A stretch of DNA of 64,000 nucleotides from Kitasatospora phosalacinea (GCF_000717185.1 NZ_JNYE01000015.1:46134-110133), one strand, 5' to 3'. Shown: positions 1-8,059, numbered from the stretch's first letter. Notes: generated by a model from the sequence alone, not told the origin. Program-made: numbers and translations.

Positions 1-4
1 GGGG

Positions 5-961
5 ATGCACCACCACGGAGGCGGACCGCTCCCCCCCTTCTCCTTCTCCCGCGCCCTGGAGTGGTCGCCGGACTGGCCCTACCTGGTGTTCTGCGCGCTC
101 GCCCTCGGCCTGTACCTGGCGGGGGCGGTCCGGCTGTGGCGGCGCGGCGACAAGTGGCCGGTCGGCCGGTCGGTCGCCTGGACGGCGGGCGTCGGCACGG
201 TGCTGTTGGTCACCAACACCGGCCTGAACGACTACGGCATGGTGCTGTTCAGCGCGCACATGATGCAGCACATGGTGCTCTCCATGCTCTCCCCGATCCT
301 GCTGCTGCTGGGCGCCCCGATCACCCTCGCGCTGCGCGCCCTGCGCCCGGCCCGCAAGGGCAGCGGCAGGGGCCCGCGCGAACTGCTGGTCGCCCTGCTG
401 CACTCCACGTACGTCCGGATCGTCTCGCACCCGGCGTTCACCATCCCGGCGTTCATCGCCAGCCTGTACGTGCTGTACTTCACGCCGCTGTTCGACTTCC
501 TGATGCAGTACCGAATCGGGCACCTGGCGATGATGCTGCACTTCCTCGCCGTCGGCATGCTGTTCTTCTGGCCGATCATGGGCGTCGACCCGGGCCCGCA
601 CCGCCCCGGTTTCGTGATGCGGATCATCGAGCTGTTCATGGGCATGCCGTTCCACGCCTTCTTCGGCGTCGCGGTGATGATGGCCTCCGGGCAGCTGGTC
701 TCCACCTTCAGCTCCGCGTCGGCGCCGCCGGGCACGAACCTGCACGACGACCAGCAGCTGGCGGGCGGCATCACCTGGGCGTTCGGCGAGATCCCCACCG
801 CGATCGTGCTGATCGCGCTGACCCTGCAGTGGGCCAAGTCCGAGGAGCGGCAGGCCCGCCGCCGCGACCGGGCCGCCGACCGGGACGGCGACGCCGAGCT
901 GGAGGCGTACAACCGGTACCTGGCCTCGCTGGACCGGAGGGCCGACCGGGCCGCCGGATGA
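5..961 (+). CDS. ctaG: CtaG-like cytochrome c oxidase assembly membrane protein
   Basis: The product is a 318-residue polytopic membrane protein of the Caa3_CtaG family, whose members help insert copper into or assemble aa3/caa3 cytochrome oxidase. Several hydrophobic segments run through the whole length. A His/Met-rich stretch HMMQH (residues 85-89) sits inside the membrane region, and a later MLHF...FFWPIMGVDP block is typical of the family. The N-terminus is MHHHGGG, a possible metal site. The C-terminus is a charged Arg/Asp-rich tail predicted to be cytoplasmic. The ATG lies 4 nt from the window edge, so its ribosome-binding site cannot be seen. Length matches full family members, so the gene is probably complete. 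Confidence 0.85.
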   Translation: MHHHGGGPLPPFSFSRALEWSPDWPYLVFCALALGLYLAGAVRLWRRGDKWPVGRSVAWTAGVGTVLLVTNTGLNDYGMVLFSAHMMQHMVLSMLSPILLLLGAPITLALRALRPARKGSGRGPRELLVALLHSTYVRIVSHPAFTIPAFIASLYVLYFTPLFDFLMQYRIGHLAMMLHFLAVGMLFFWPIMGVDPGPHRPGFVMRIIELFMGMPFHAFFGVAVMMASGQLVSTFSSASAPPGTNLHDDQQLAGGITWAFGEIPTAIVLIALTLQWAKSEERQARRRDRAADRDGDAELEAYNRYLASLDRRADRAAG

Positions 962-979
962 GTGCCCCCCGTGTGACCG

Positions 980-1009
980 ACCGCCCGAACGGCTTGCCGT
1001 TCGGGCGGT
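980..1009. terminator. Bidirectional terminator hairpin
   Basis: Perfect 13-bp inverted repeat (980-992 with 997-1009) around a CTTG tetraloop. It lies between the convergent CtaG-like and DUF2254 genes, 19 nt after the CtaG stop. There is no U-tract, as is common for actinomycete terminators. Confidence 0.75.
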
Positions 1010-1059
1010 TCGCGTTCGTCCCGCATCCGTGCCGCACGCGGTGGGTCCGGCGGGGCCGG

Positions 1060-2442
1060 TCAGCCGATGCCCTGGCGGTCGGGGGTCAGGGCGAAGACGC
1101 GGTTGTCCTCGTCGTGGACGGACCCGGCGACGGCCCGTTCCAGGAGTCGGCGCTGGAGCAGCAGCGGGGCGCGGCGCTGCTCGGGGGTGATCCGCAGCAG
1201 GTCGTCGAGGGCGGCGGCGAGGCGGCGGGTGACCTGGGGCTGTCCGGCGCCGCAGATCCGGACCTCGGTGAACGCCAGGTCGACGGTGGCCTCCCAGCCC
1301 GGCACCGGCTGGACCAGCCGGACCGCGCCGTCCTTGTCGCGGTGGCGCAGCTCGCCGAGGTGGACGGGGGCGAGGACGGCGAGCAGCTGGTGGATCCGGT
1401 CGACGGCCTGGACGGCGGTGGTGGGGTCGTTGACGGCCGGGGACAGGGCCCGGACGGCGATGTCGACGAGCTGGCGGAAGCCGAAGCTGAGGTCCTGGTG
1501 CATGGTGCGGTCGACGCCGACGTTCAGCGCGGTGGTGATCCGGCGCGGCCGGGGCGCGCTGCCGCCGACCACGACCACGGTCGGGGTGCCGGGCGCGATG
1601 AAGTCGCCGATCCGCGGCACCTGGTGCAGCACCGCGTCGTGCCGCCGGGCGACCCGGATCAGCCAGCGGATGTTGACGTCGCGCAGGACGCCGCCGCGCC
1701 CCTCGTGCAGCAGCGTCGGCCCGGACGGGACGTCGCCGGGCGTCGGGCCGACCTCGGGGGCCAGCCAGCGGTAGTCCTGCAGCACCTGCAGGGACTCCCG
1801 GGTGACCCGGTCGATCACGTGCGGGACGCGCAGCAGGCGCATGGTCGCCTGCACGTACAGCACGAACAGGGCCAGGCTGAGCATCACCATGGCGAGCGCG
1901 ACGACCGTCGAGACGACCGGCACGGAGACGGCGCGGGACGGGTCGTCGGTGTCGTCGTAGCCGAGCTGGACGAGCAGGGTGTAGACGAAGGTGGCCAGGC
2001 AGGTCGCGAAGGTCGCCTTGATCAGGCGGCTGCGCACGTACAGGCGCAGCACCCGGGGGCTGAACTGGCTGGCGGCCATCTGCAGCGAGACCAGCGAGAT
2101 CGAGAAGACCACGCCGATGAAGGTCAGCATCGCCGAACTGACAGTGGAGACCACGCTCTTGGCGGCCGAGCTGAACGACAGCAGGGTGTCGGCGGTCTGC
2201 GCGGCGGAGGCCTCGGCGAAGATCTCGCGGTCCAGCAGGTCGGTCAGGCCCGCCAGCAGCACCGCCCCGACGCAGGTCAGCAGCGGGGCGAACCAGAACG
2301 CCTCGCGCAGGTGCTCGCGCAGCGGCGACAGGGCCCGGTAGCGGGGCCTCCGGCGCTTGCTGCCGGGCCGCTTCTCGCCGTGGCCGCCGGGCCGCTTCTC
2401 GCCGTGGCCGCTGTCCCACCCGCCGTCCCGACCGCTGCTCAT
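1060..2442 (-). CDS. DUF2254 family integral membrane protein
   Basis: A 460-residue predicted inner-membrane protein of the DUF2254 family; its function is unknown. A basic N-terminal tail (with two copies of GHGEKRPG, residues 14-29) precedes about four transmembrane segments: FWFAPLLTCVGAVLLAG, LTFIGVVFSISLVSLQ, ATFATCLATFVYTLL and VVALAMVMLSLALFVLY. The family hallmark QFSPRVL follows the second. The C-terminal half (about 250-460) is soluble. The ATG at 2442 has no Shine-Dalgarno, but TAGCCT lies exactly 6 nt upstream on the minus strand, so the mRNA is probably leaderless. It converges with the upstream CtaG gene across a strong hairpin. Confidence 0.8.
   Translation of the reverse strand: MSSGRDGGWDSGHGEKRPGGHGEKRPGSKRRRPRYRALSPLREHLREAFWFAPLLTCVGAVLLAGLTDLLDREIFAEASAAQTADTLLSFSSAAKSVVSTVSSAMLTFIGVVFSISLVSLQMAASQFSPRVLRLYVRSRLIKATFATCLATFVYTLLVQLGYDDTDDPSRAVSVPVVSTVVALAMVMLSLALFVLYVQATMRLLRVPHVIDRVTRESLQVLQDYRWLAPEVGPTPGDVPSGPTLLHEGRGGVLRDVNIRWLIRVARRHDAVLHQVPRIGDFIAPGTPTVVVVGGSAPRPRRITTALNVGVDRTMHQDLSFGFRQLVDIAVRALSPAVNDPTTAVQAVDRIHQLLAVLAPVHLGELRHRDKDGAVRLVQPVPGWEATVDLAFTEVRICGAGQPQVTRRLAAALDDLLRITPEQRRAPLLLQRRLLERAVAGSVHDEDNRVFALTPDRQGIG
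2362..2409. repeat. 24-bp tandem duplication inside the DUF2254 gene
   Basis: Two copies of a 24-bp unit (period 24, 2362-2385 and 2386-2409), in frame with the DUF2254 gene and encoding the duplicated GHGEKRPG motif in its basic cytoplasmic tail. Confidence 0.8.
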
Positions 2443-2587
2443 CGGGCCAGGCTAGCGGCGGGTGGGGGCGGCGCCCGGGAGGGACGCGGGGCGGCGGGGA
2501 CCTTTCGCGGCGGATGCGAAGATCCGGAAACGGGTAGATCGCACGGAGGGGGCGGCGTCCGGCCGTCCGCGGCGGAGAGGAGCGGGT

Positions 2588-2902
2588 GTGGACGCCGAGC
2601 TGCAGAAGGTCGTCACCGGGCTGGAGGAGACGCGGGAGAAGCTCCGGAGCGAAGTGGCCGCCCCGCTGCGGGCGGGCCGGGACAGGTTCCCGGAGGCGGA
2701 CGAGCACCTCCTGCTGGGGGCGCTGGCGGCCATGGTGGAGTCGCTGGAGGAGATCGCGCTGGTCGCCGTCGAGCGCCGGAGCACCCACTTCACCGCGGGG
2801 CCCGCGCACGTGGCGCACGGCCACCTCGGGAGCGCCGCGGAGCGGCTGCGCGAGGCCGAGCGACAGGCCGGACGGCAGGCCGAGCGGCAGGCGGGGCGAT
2901 AG
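2588..2902 (+). CDS. Small alpha-helical protein of unknown function
   Basis: A 104-residue soluble protein that I do not recognise. GTG at 2588 is chosen because GGAGAGGAG ends 6 nt upstream; the overlapping GTG at 2586 opens a different frame. The sequence is mostly charged helix (VDAELQKVVTGLEETREKLR...), rich in Glu, Ala and Leu, with no Cys and no membrane segment. It ends in a short degenerate repeat, ERQAGRQAERQAGR, encoded by near-identical gcaggcc/gagcgg units. The next gene is a MarR regulator 150 nt downstream with its own operator, so this is probably monocistronic. Confidence 0.6.
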   Translation: MDAELQKVVTGLEETREKLRSEVAAPLRAGRDRFPEADEHLLLGALAAMVESLEEIALVAVERRSTHFTAGPAHVAHGHLGSAAERLREAERQAGRQAERQAGR

Positions 2903-3010
2903 GCCGGGCGACAGGCCGGGCAGAACGCCTGACACCGCCCCCGTACGCCTCCCTCCCCCGCGACGAGCGTGGTGCGGGTCACTGCGTCCCCCGCCGCGAC
3001 GGCTGCTACG

Positions 3011-3022
3011 TTTAGTGCTAAA
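3011..3022. promoter_or_regulatory. Palindromic MarR-type operator
   Basis: TTTAGTGCTAAA is a perfect 5-bp-arm palindrome with a TG centre, 30 nt before the MarR start codon. Short AT-rich palindromes in this position are typical autoregulatory sites for MarR dimers, and its AT richness stands out in this GC-rich sequence. Confidence 0.6.
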
Positions 3023-3052
3023 TGCAGCTCAGGAGCAGCAGGAGGCAACCCC

Positions 3053-3637
3053 ATGGCCGAAACCGGGGCGGGGACCGGAGCCGGGAGCGGGGGCCGGGGC
3101 GAGGGGGGCGGGCTGTCCGCGGAGGACCTGGCGGGGCGTTCGGCGGCGGCGATCGCCGCCGCGTGGCAGCGGGAGCGGCCGGGGGTGCCGACCGACTCGA
3201 TCGAGATCGTCACGCCGATCTGGCGGCTGGCCAAGCTCTTCGCGGACGACCGCAACCGGGTGCTGCGGGCCGCCGGGATCGACGCGGCGACGCTCGACCT
3301 GCTCGCGGTGCTGCGCCGCTCCGGCCCCCCGTACGAGCTGACGACCCGCGAACTGACCCGGCGGACCCTGGTCACCGCGGGCGCCGTCTCGCAGCGGGTG
3401 GCCCGGGCCGAGCGGGAGGGACTGGTCCGCCGCTCCCCCGACCCGGCGGGCGGGCGGGCCGTCCTGGTCGCCCTCACCCCGGACGGGCACGCGCTCGTCG
3501 AACGCTCGGTGGACGCCGTCCTGGGCCGGGAGTCGGACCTGGTCACCGGCCTGTCCCCGGCCGAACGCGGGCAGCTCGCCGGACTGCTGGACCGCCTGCT
3601 CACCGACCTGCACGGGCGGATCGGCCCGAGCGACTGA
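3053..3637 (+). CDS. MarR family transcriptional regulator
   Basis: A 194-residue winged-helix regulator. ATG at 3053 follows AGCAGGAGG (spacing about 7). A Gly-rich leader (residues 2-23) is followed by the MarR fold: the helix with PIWRLAKLFADDRNRVLRAAGI, the recognition helix region ELTRRTLVTAGAVSQRVARAEREGLVRRSPDP, and the wing GGRAVLVALTPDGHALVE. The C-terminal helices (LSPAERGQLAGLLDRLL) form the dimer interface. MarR proteins repress their own and neighbouring promoters and release DNA on binding a phenolic or other small ligand. The palindrome at 3011-3022 suggests autoregulation. No adjacent efflux or catabolic gene reveals the ligand. Confidence 0.85.
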   Translation: MAETGAGTGAGSGGRGEGGGLSAEDLAGRSAAAIAAAWQRERPGVPTDSIEIVTPIWRLAKLFADDRNRVLRAAGIDAATLDLLAVLRRSGPPYELTTRELTRRTLVTAGAVSQRVARAEREGLVRRSPDPAGGRAVLVALTPDGHALVERSVDAVLGRESDLVTGLSPAERGQLAGLLDRLLTDLHGRIGPSD

Positions 3638-3726
3638 CCGCCGCAGGGCCCCGGGGCCGGCCGGGTCCGGTGGTGCGGGCGGTTCCGCCGGGCCCTTCGC
3701 GGTGCGGGCGTTCCGCCTCTGCAACG

Positions 3727-4377
3727 ATGGGCCGCATGCGAGCAGCGGATCGGCCGGACGCGCCGGGCACAGCAGGCGTGGCGGGTGCGGCCAGCGCCGG
3801 ACTCTCGGCGCGGATCGGGTTGCGGCTGCGCGAGTTGCGCGCCTCCCGCGGGCTCTCGCTCTCGGAGCTGGCGCGGCGTTCGGGCGTCGGCAAGGCCACC
3901 CTGTCGGGGCTGGAGTCGGGCACCCGCAATCCGACGCTGGAGACGCTGTACGCGCTGACGACCGCGCTGGGCCTGCCGCTGAGCGCCGTGCTGCAGGACT
4001 CCGGGCGGGCGGCCGGGCCCGAGGTGTCGGGGCGGGCGGCCGGGCCCGAGGTGTCGGGGCGGACGGCCGGGCCCGAGGTGTCGGGGCGGGTGCTGGACGC
4101 CGTGCTGCTGGAGCGGTTCGAGGACGCGGCGGCGGTGTCGGAGACGTACCGGGTCCGGATCCGGCCGGGCGGGGTGCAGCGTTCCGCGGCGCACCCGCCG
4201 GGGACGGTGGAGCACCTGGTCGTCCTGTCGGGCACCGCCCTGGTGGGCGCGGAGTCCTCGCCCGTGCCGGTCGCCGCGGGCGGGCACCACACCTGGGCGG
4301 CGGACGTCCCGCACCGCTACGAGGCGGTCGGGGCGGGCGTCGAGGCGGTGCTGGTGATCCGCCACCCGCACGGCTGA
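3727..4377 (+). CDS. XRE family regulator with C-terminal cupin domain
   Basis: A 216-residue HTH_XRE plus cupin-2 regulator. The N-terminal helix-turn-helix (about residues 25-85) contains LRELRASRGLSLSELARRSGVGKATLSGLESGTRNPTLETLYALTTAL split over five helices. The cupin barrel (about 130-214) holds PPGTVEHLVVLSG and AAGGHHTWAADVPHRYEAVG, giving His ligands for a metal or sensing pocket. A linker of three copies of GRAAGPEVS joins them. ATG at 3727 or ATG at 3736 could start translation; an AACGAT hexamer 7 nt before 3736 would make that one leaderless. The family usually controls small-molecule metabolism genes, and the target here is not evident. Confidence 0.85.
   Translation: MGRMRAADRPDAPGTAGVAGAASAGLSARIGLRLRELRASRGLSLSELARRSGVGKATLSGLESGTRNPTLETLYALTTALGLPLSAVLQDSGRAAGPEVSGRAAGPEVSGRTAGPEVSGRVLDAVLLERFEDAAAVSETYRVRIRPGGVQRSAAHPPGTVEHLVVLSGTALVGAESSPVPVAAGGHHTWAADVPHRYEAVGAGVEAVLVIRHPHG
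4003..4083. repeat. Three 27-bp in-frame tandem repeats
   Basis: Copies at 4003-4029, 4030-4056 and 4057-4083. The first two are identical and the third has one G-to-A change (Ala to Thr). They encode the nine-residue linker repeat between the DNA-binding and cupin domains. In-frame units of this kind expand and contract by slippage. Confidence 0.9.
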
Positions 4378-4395
4378 GCGGGCGGTGACGGGCCG

Positions 4396-4671
4396 TCAGA
4401 CCACCGGCGGCCGGGGCGGGGCCGGGGCCTCGGTCGGACCAGGCGGTGCAGCTCTCGGCGTTCGTGGCGAGGGGGAGGCCCGGGGTCTGTTCCCGGGCCG
4501 CGCCGGGCGGGAGGAAGGCGGCCGGGGCGGCCGGGGCGTGCGGGACGCGGTCGGCGGCGACGGGGCGGTCTGCGTGGGCGGGACGGTCTGCGTGGGCGGG
4601 ACGGACGAGGTGGCGGCCGGCGTGATCGCCGCCCAGAGCCCGAGGAGAGTCCGTCGTCTCATCGTGTTCAT
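4396..4671 (-). CDS. Small secreted Pro/Thr/Ser-rich peptide
   Basis: A 91-residue protein on the minus strand whose start is unusually well supported: a perfect AGGAGG lies 5 nt before the ATG at 4671. The N-terminus MNTMRRRTLLGLWAAITPAA has the basic n-region and short hydrophobic core of a weak signal peptide. The rest is about half Pro, Ser, Thr and Arg, with a VPPTQT duplication (residues about 24-35). It has no Cys. I do not recognise a family. The low-complexity sequence resembles cell-wall-spanning linkers or a mature secreted peptide. It is divergent from the alpha/beta hydrolase gene at 4858. Confidence 0.5.
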   Translation of the reverse strand: MNTMRRRTLLGLWAAITPAATSSVPPTQTVPPTQTAPSPPTASRTPRPPRPPSSRPARPGNRPRASPSPRTPRAAPPGPTEAPAPPRPPVV

Positions 4672-4857
4672 CGTGCCTCCTGCGTACGGTGGTTGGGCTT
4701 CCCCCGTGGCGGCGTGCCGGTTCGGCCGCCGCGTACGCCCGCCGGAGGATCCGGGCCCGCCGGGTGGCTCCCCGTTGATCACGGGCGGTCGGCGTGCCAT
4801 CCTCTGCGCTCCGGAACGTCGCTGCCGCGGCGGCCGGATCCGACGGAGGGGGAACGG

Positions 4858-5712
4858 GTGACGAGCGGGGGCCGGACAGCGCGGACGGTGGTGCGCGGGG
4901 ACGTCGAACTGCACTGCCGGGACTGGGCGGGCGCCGCGGACCGGCGTCCGGTGCTGCTGCTGCACGGGCTGGCCGGGCACGCGGGCGAGTGGGACGCGCT
5001 GGCCGCGGCGCTGGCCCCCGGACGCCGGGTGGTGGCCTTCGACCAGCGCGGGCACGGGCGTTCCACCCGCCGCCCCGCGCACGTCGACCGGGCCGCGTAC
5101 GTCGCCGACGTGCTCGCCGTCGCGGACCGCCTCGGGCTGGAACGGCCGCTGCTGGTCGGGCAGTCGCTCGGCGGCCACACCGCGCTGCTGGCCGCCGCCG
5201 CGCACCCGGGCCGGTTCGGCGCGCTGGTGCTGGTCGAGGCCGCCGCCGGGCGCGCCGAGGACGCTCCCGCGCAGATCGGCAACCTGCTGGGCGGGTGGCC
5301 GCTGCCCTTCCCGGACCGGGCCGCGGCCGTCGGGTTCTTCAGCGGCGGCCCGGGCGGCGAGAGCTGGGCGGACGGTCTGGAGCGGCGCCCGGACGGCTGG
5401 TGGCCGCGCTTCGACACCGAGGTGATGGTCGCTTCGATGGCTCCGCTCGCCGCCCGCGACCACTGGGAGGACTGGGCCGCACTGACCTGTCCGACCCTGC
5501 TGGTGCTCGGGCAGCACGGCATCATCCCGCCCGCCGAGGCCGACCGGATGCTGGCGCTGCGCCCCGAGGTCCGCGCGGCCAGCCTGCTGGGCGCCGGGCA
5601 CGACGTGCACCTGGAGCGGCCGGGCGAACTGCACCGGCTGATCGGCGAGTTCCTGGAGGAGTTGGAGGAGGAGCCGGAGGAGCTGGAAGGGCCGGAGGAG
5701 CTGGAAGGCTGA
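4858..5712 (+). CDS. Alpha/beta hydrolase
   Basis: A 284-residue cytoplasmic hydrolase with a canonical alpha/beta fold. It has LLLHGLAGHAGEWDAL (oxyanion HG motif), FDQRGHGRS, and the nucleophile elbow GQSLGG with Ser as the catalytic residue. The acid is probably the Asp in the STRRP-to-VLG region, and the His is in GAGHDVHLERP near residue 256. GTG at 4858 follows GGAGGGGG. The C-terminus ends in a short acidic repeat (EEPEELEGPEELEG). Substrate cannot be predicted; relatives include esterases, lactonases and haloperoxidase-like enzymes. Confidence 0.85.
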   Translation: MTSGGRTARTVVRGDVELHCRDWAGAADRRPVLLLHGLAGHAGEWDALAAALAPGRRVVAFDQRGHGRSTRRPAHVDRAAYVADVLAVADRLGLERPLLVGQSLGGHTALLAAAAHPGRFGALVLVEAAAGRAEDAPAQIGNLLGGWPLPFPDRAAAVGFFSGGPGGESWADGLERRPDGWWPRFDTEVMVASMAPLAARDHWEDWAALTCPTLLVLGQHGIIPPAEADRMLALRPEVRAASLLGAGHDVHLERPGELHRLIGEFLEELEEEPEELEGPEELEG

Positions 5713-5755
5713 CCCCCGTAGTCCGCTCTCCCCGGGGCGGCGGCCGGTGGCGCGC

Positions 5756-5799
5756 AGTGGGCGGGCAGCGGGCGGGTAGCGGGCGGGTAGCGGGCGGGG
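5756..5799. repeat. 11-bp tandem repeat, four copies
   Basis: Four consecutive 11-bp units of the form agcgggcgggt (5756-5766, 5767-5777, 5778-5788, 5789-5799). They lie in the 189-bp gap between the alpha/beta hydrolase and the phosphotransferase-like gene, about one helical turn apart on the same DNA face. Confidence 0.8.
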
Positions 5800-5901
5800 A
5801 GGAGCACGGTCGCCGAACTCGTGGCCGAGGCACCCGGGTTGACGGTACCGGTCCCGGCACGACCAGGTGTGTTCGGGTCGGCGGGCTGGCAGGATGCCGG
5901 G

Positions 5902-6981
5902 ATGGACGAGATCATCCGCGCCGCGGGCGCACTGCTGGGTCAGCCCCTCCGGTACCCCGTCGATCTCGGCGGGAGTCCGCGGAGCACCGTGCTGCGCTGC
6001 CGGACGGCCACCGGCGGGAGCGTGATCCTCAAGGCGTTCGCCGACGGGCCCGAGGCGCGGCGCGCGTACGCCGGCGAGCGGGCCGGGCTCTCGCTCGGCC
6101 TGGCCGGGCCGGAGTTGCTCGCCGCGGACCACGAGCGGCGGTTGCTGGTGATGGCCGACCTGGGGGACGCGCCCACACTGGCGGACCTGCTGCTGGGCAC
6201 CGATCCGAAGGCCGCAGAGGGCGGCCTGCTGGAGTGGGCCCGCGGCCTGGGGCGGCTGGCGGCCCGTTCGGTGCCGCGGCGCGCCGAGTTCGCGGCCCTC
6301 TGGCAGCAGTACGGCCGGGGTCTGCCGAGCTGGGAGGACGAGCCGTGGCAGCGGCAGAACGCCGACGCCTTCCTCGACCTGCTCGCCGAGTGCGGCCTGA
6401 CCGCCCCGCCCGGGCTGGCCGACGAGCTCACCGCCGTCGGCACCGCGGACGGCGAGCGGTACCCCGGCTTCACTCCGGGGGACACCTGCCCCGACAACAA
6501 CCTGCTCACCCCGGAGGGCCTGCGGCTGCTCGACTTCGAGGCGGCCGGCTACCAGTCGGTCTTCCTGACCGCCGCCTACTGCCGGATGCCGTTCTCCAGC
6601 TGCTGGTGCGTCTACCGGCTGCCGGCCGACCTGGCCCGGCGGGTCGAGGAGTCCTACCGGTCCGAGGTGGTGACGCCGTACCCCGACCTGGCCGAGGAGG
6701 GGCTCTGGCAGGCCGGGACGGCCCGGGCCGCGGTGGTCTGGACGGTCGACTCGACGCTGCACCTGCTGCGCCGCGCGCTGCCCGAGGACGGGCCGATGCA
6801 CCGCACCCGCCGACCGGTGCCCACCCGCCGCCAGGTGCTGCGGCACCGCTGGACGCACGCACTCGGGCTGACGGAGTACCCGGCGTTCACCGCGACCGTG
6901 CGGCTCCTGCTCTCCGAGCTCGCCACGGGGTGGGACGTGCCCGAGCTGCCCGGCTACCCGGCGTTCCGCTCGGTCGGGTGA
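5902..6981 (+). CDS. Aminoglycoside phosphotransferase-like (APH/kinase fold) protein
   Basis: A 359-residue protein of the APH/choline-kinase fold. Visible landmarks are an ATP-binding Lys (VILKAF, K44), a Brenner-type catalytic loop GDTCPDNN with D194 and N199, and the Mg-binding LLDFEAAG with D211. The catalytic loop reads PGD rather than the usual HGD. Such proteins phosphorylate hydroxyls on small molecules or are degenerate; nothing ties this one to antibiotic resistance. CAGGAT lies 6 nt before the ATG at 5902 and there is no Shine-Dalgarno, so the transcript is probably leaderless. Confidence 0.7.
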   Translation: MDEIIRAAGALLGQPLRYPVDLGGSPRSTVLRCRTATGGSVILKAFADGPEARRAYAGERAGLSLGLAGPELLAADHERRLLVMADLGDAPTLADLLLGTDPKAAEGGLLEWARGLGRLAARSVPRRAEFAALWQQYGRGLPSWEDEPWQRQNADAFLDLLAECGLTAPPGLADELTAVGTADGERYPGFTPGDTCPDNNLLTPEGLRLLDFEAAGYQSVFLTAAYCRMPFSSCWCVYRLPADLARRVEESYRSEVVTPYPDLAEEGLWQAGTARAAVVWTVDSTLHLLRRALPEDGPMHRTRRPVPTRRQVLRHRWTHALGLTEYPAFTATVRLLLSELATGWDVPELPGYPAFRSVG

Positions 6982-7036
6982 CGGTCCGGCGAAGGTCCGG
7001 TGACGGCGGGGGCGGCGGGGGCGGCGGCGTGTCGCG

Positions 7037-7084
7037 CACCGCCGTCACGCAGCACCGCCGTCACGCAGCACCGCCGTCATGCAG
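7037..7084. repeat. 16-bp tandem repeat, three copies
   Basis: Three consecutive 16-bp units (caccgccgtcacgcag; the last has one C-to-T change) fill the gap between the convergent phosphotransferase-like and methyltransferase genes. They end 2 nt before the methyltransferase stop codon. Function unknown. Confidence 0.85.
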
Positions 7085-7086
7085 CG

Positions 7087-7758
7087 TCACGTGTCGTCGT
7101 TCCGGCCGAGCAGCAGGGTGGCCTGCGGGAAGCGTTCGCCGGGGGCGGGAGCGCGCAGGGTGCGGGCGGTCTCGGTGAAGCCGGCCTGCCGGAAGAGGGC
7201 GGCGAGGGTGTCGACCGGCCAGCGGTGGGCGGTGGTGACCTTGTGGTCGAACGGGACCGGGCGGTCGGTGTCGCCGAGTTCGGGGGCGGCGGCGAAGAAG
7301 CCGGTCAGCAGCAGGCCGCCGGGGGCCAGGACGCGGTGCAACTCGGCTATTGCGGTGGGGAGTTCGGCGGGCTGGAGGTGGATCAGCGAGTAGCGGGCGA
7401 GGATCGCGCCGAGGCTGCCGTCGGCGAGCGGGAGCGCCGTCAGCGTGCCCCGCACGAACGGCCGTGCCGGGTGGGCGAGTCGGGCCTGGGCGAGCATGCC
7501 GGCCGAGAGGTCCAGGCCGAACGCGCGGGCGCCGAGCCCGGCGAGCAGTTCCGTCGCCTCCCCCGGCCCGCAGCCGAGGTCGCCCACCGGCCGTCCGAGC
7601 CCGGCCACCGGGGGCGCCGCGACCAGCTGCCGGATCAGCGCCAACTCCGCTTCCTTGCCGCCGAGTTCGCCCCGGAACAGGGTGGCGTACAGCTCCGCCA
7701 CCCCGTCGTACGCCTGCCCGATCCCGTCGTACGCCGTCACCTGCCGCACCCCCGTCAT
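7087..7758 (-). CDS. Class I SAM-dependent methyltransferase
   Basis: A 223-residue methyltransferase of the Methyltransf_11/25 type. The SAM-binding motif I reads VGDLGCGPGEATELL (residues 58-72), followed by the acidic FGLDLSAGMLAQAR (motif II), the ALPLADGSLGAILARYSLIHL block (motif post-II/III) and HRVLAPGGLLLTGFF (motif IV). These enzymes methylate small molecules such as quinones, polyketides or lipids. The isolated position gives no substrate. The tail LLLGRNDDT ends next to a 16-bp repeat array. Confidence 0.85.
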   Translation of the reverse strand: MTGVRQVTAYDGIGQAYDGVAELYATLFRGELGGKEAELALIRQLVAAPPVAGLGRPVGDLGCGPGEATELLAGLGARAFGLDLSAGMLAQARLAHPARPFVRGTLTALPLADGSLGAILARYSLIHLQPAELPTAIAELHRVLAPGGLLLTGFFAAAPELGDTDRPVPFDHKVTTAHRWPVDTLAALFRQAGFTETARTLRAPAPGERFPQATLLLGRNDDT

Positions 7759-7855
7759 CCGCCGCCCGCCGCCCGTTGCCCGTCGCCCGTCGCCCGCTCC
7801 GTGGAAGCGCTCAGCCTAGACCGCCTTCCCCTTCCGGGCCTCGGCGGAAAAGGCG

Positions 7856-7886
7856 TTGCGGGCGGGGGCGGTGGGGTGCGTACACT
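7856..7886 (+). promoter_or_regulatory. Putative promoter of the PheS-like gene leader
   Basis: TTGCGG at 7856-7861 and TACACT at 7881-7886 are separated by 19 bp. The predicted start of transcription falls on or next to the ATG at 7893, making the first reading frame leaderless. Confidence 0.45.
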
Positions 7887-7892
7887 CCGGGC

Positions 7893-7979
7893 ATGGCCGT
7901 CGTAGCGATCTCTCGCCGATTTACCGGCCCCCCGGCTCCCGATGGGTGCCGCAGGGGGTTGGTTCCGTTGCGCCGGTAG
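7893..7979 (+). CDS. Possible 28-residue leader peptide
   Basis: Short reading frame MAVVAISRRF...GLVPLRR, starting 6 nt after a -10-like hexamer and ending 110 nt before the PheS-like gene. It has a single Phe, so classical Phe attenuation is not obvious. The evidence is position and promoter spacing only. Confidence 0.3.
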   Translation: MAVVAISRRFTGPPAPDGCRRGLVPLRR

Positions 7980-8022
7980 GGAGTTCGGCGGATCGGGTCG
8001 GCCCGGCGGCGGGTCGTGCCCA

Positions 8023-8059
8023 GGGGCCGGGGGGGTGGGTGTTCCCCCCTGTTGGTCCC
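8023..8059 (+). promoter_or_regulatory. Strong hairpin in the leader of the PheS-like gene
   Basis: GGGGCC (8023-8028) pairs with GGTCCC (8054-8059, one G-U), and an inner run of G (8029-8035) pairs with six C (8044-8049) across an 8-nt loop. It ends about 19 nt before the ribosome-binding site TTGGAG, so it could act as an attenuator or translational switch. It lacks a U-tract. Confidence 0.5.

Noticed and set aside
61..3015. A continuous 984-codon plus-strand frame spanning the CtaG, DUF2254 and small-protein region
   Set aside because: It runs antisense to or out of frame with three supported genes and has Arg/Pro/Gly-rich low-complexity sequence typical of GC-rich shadow frames.
5902..6981. 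Aminoglycoside resistance gene
   Set aside because: The APH fold is recognisable, but the catalytic loop reads PGD rather than HGD and nothing else suggests resistance.
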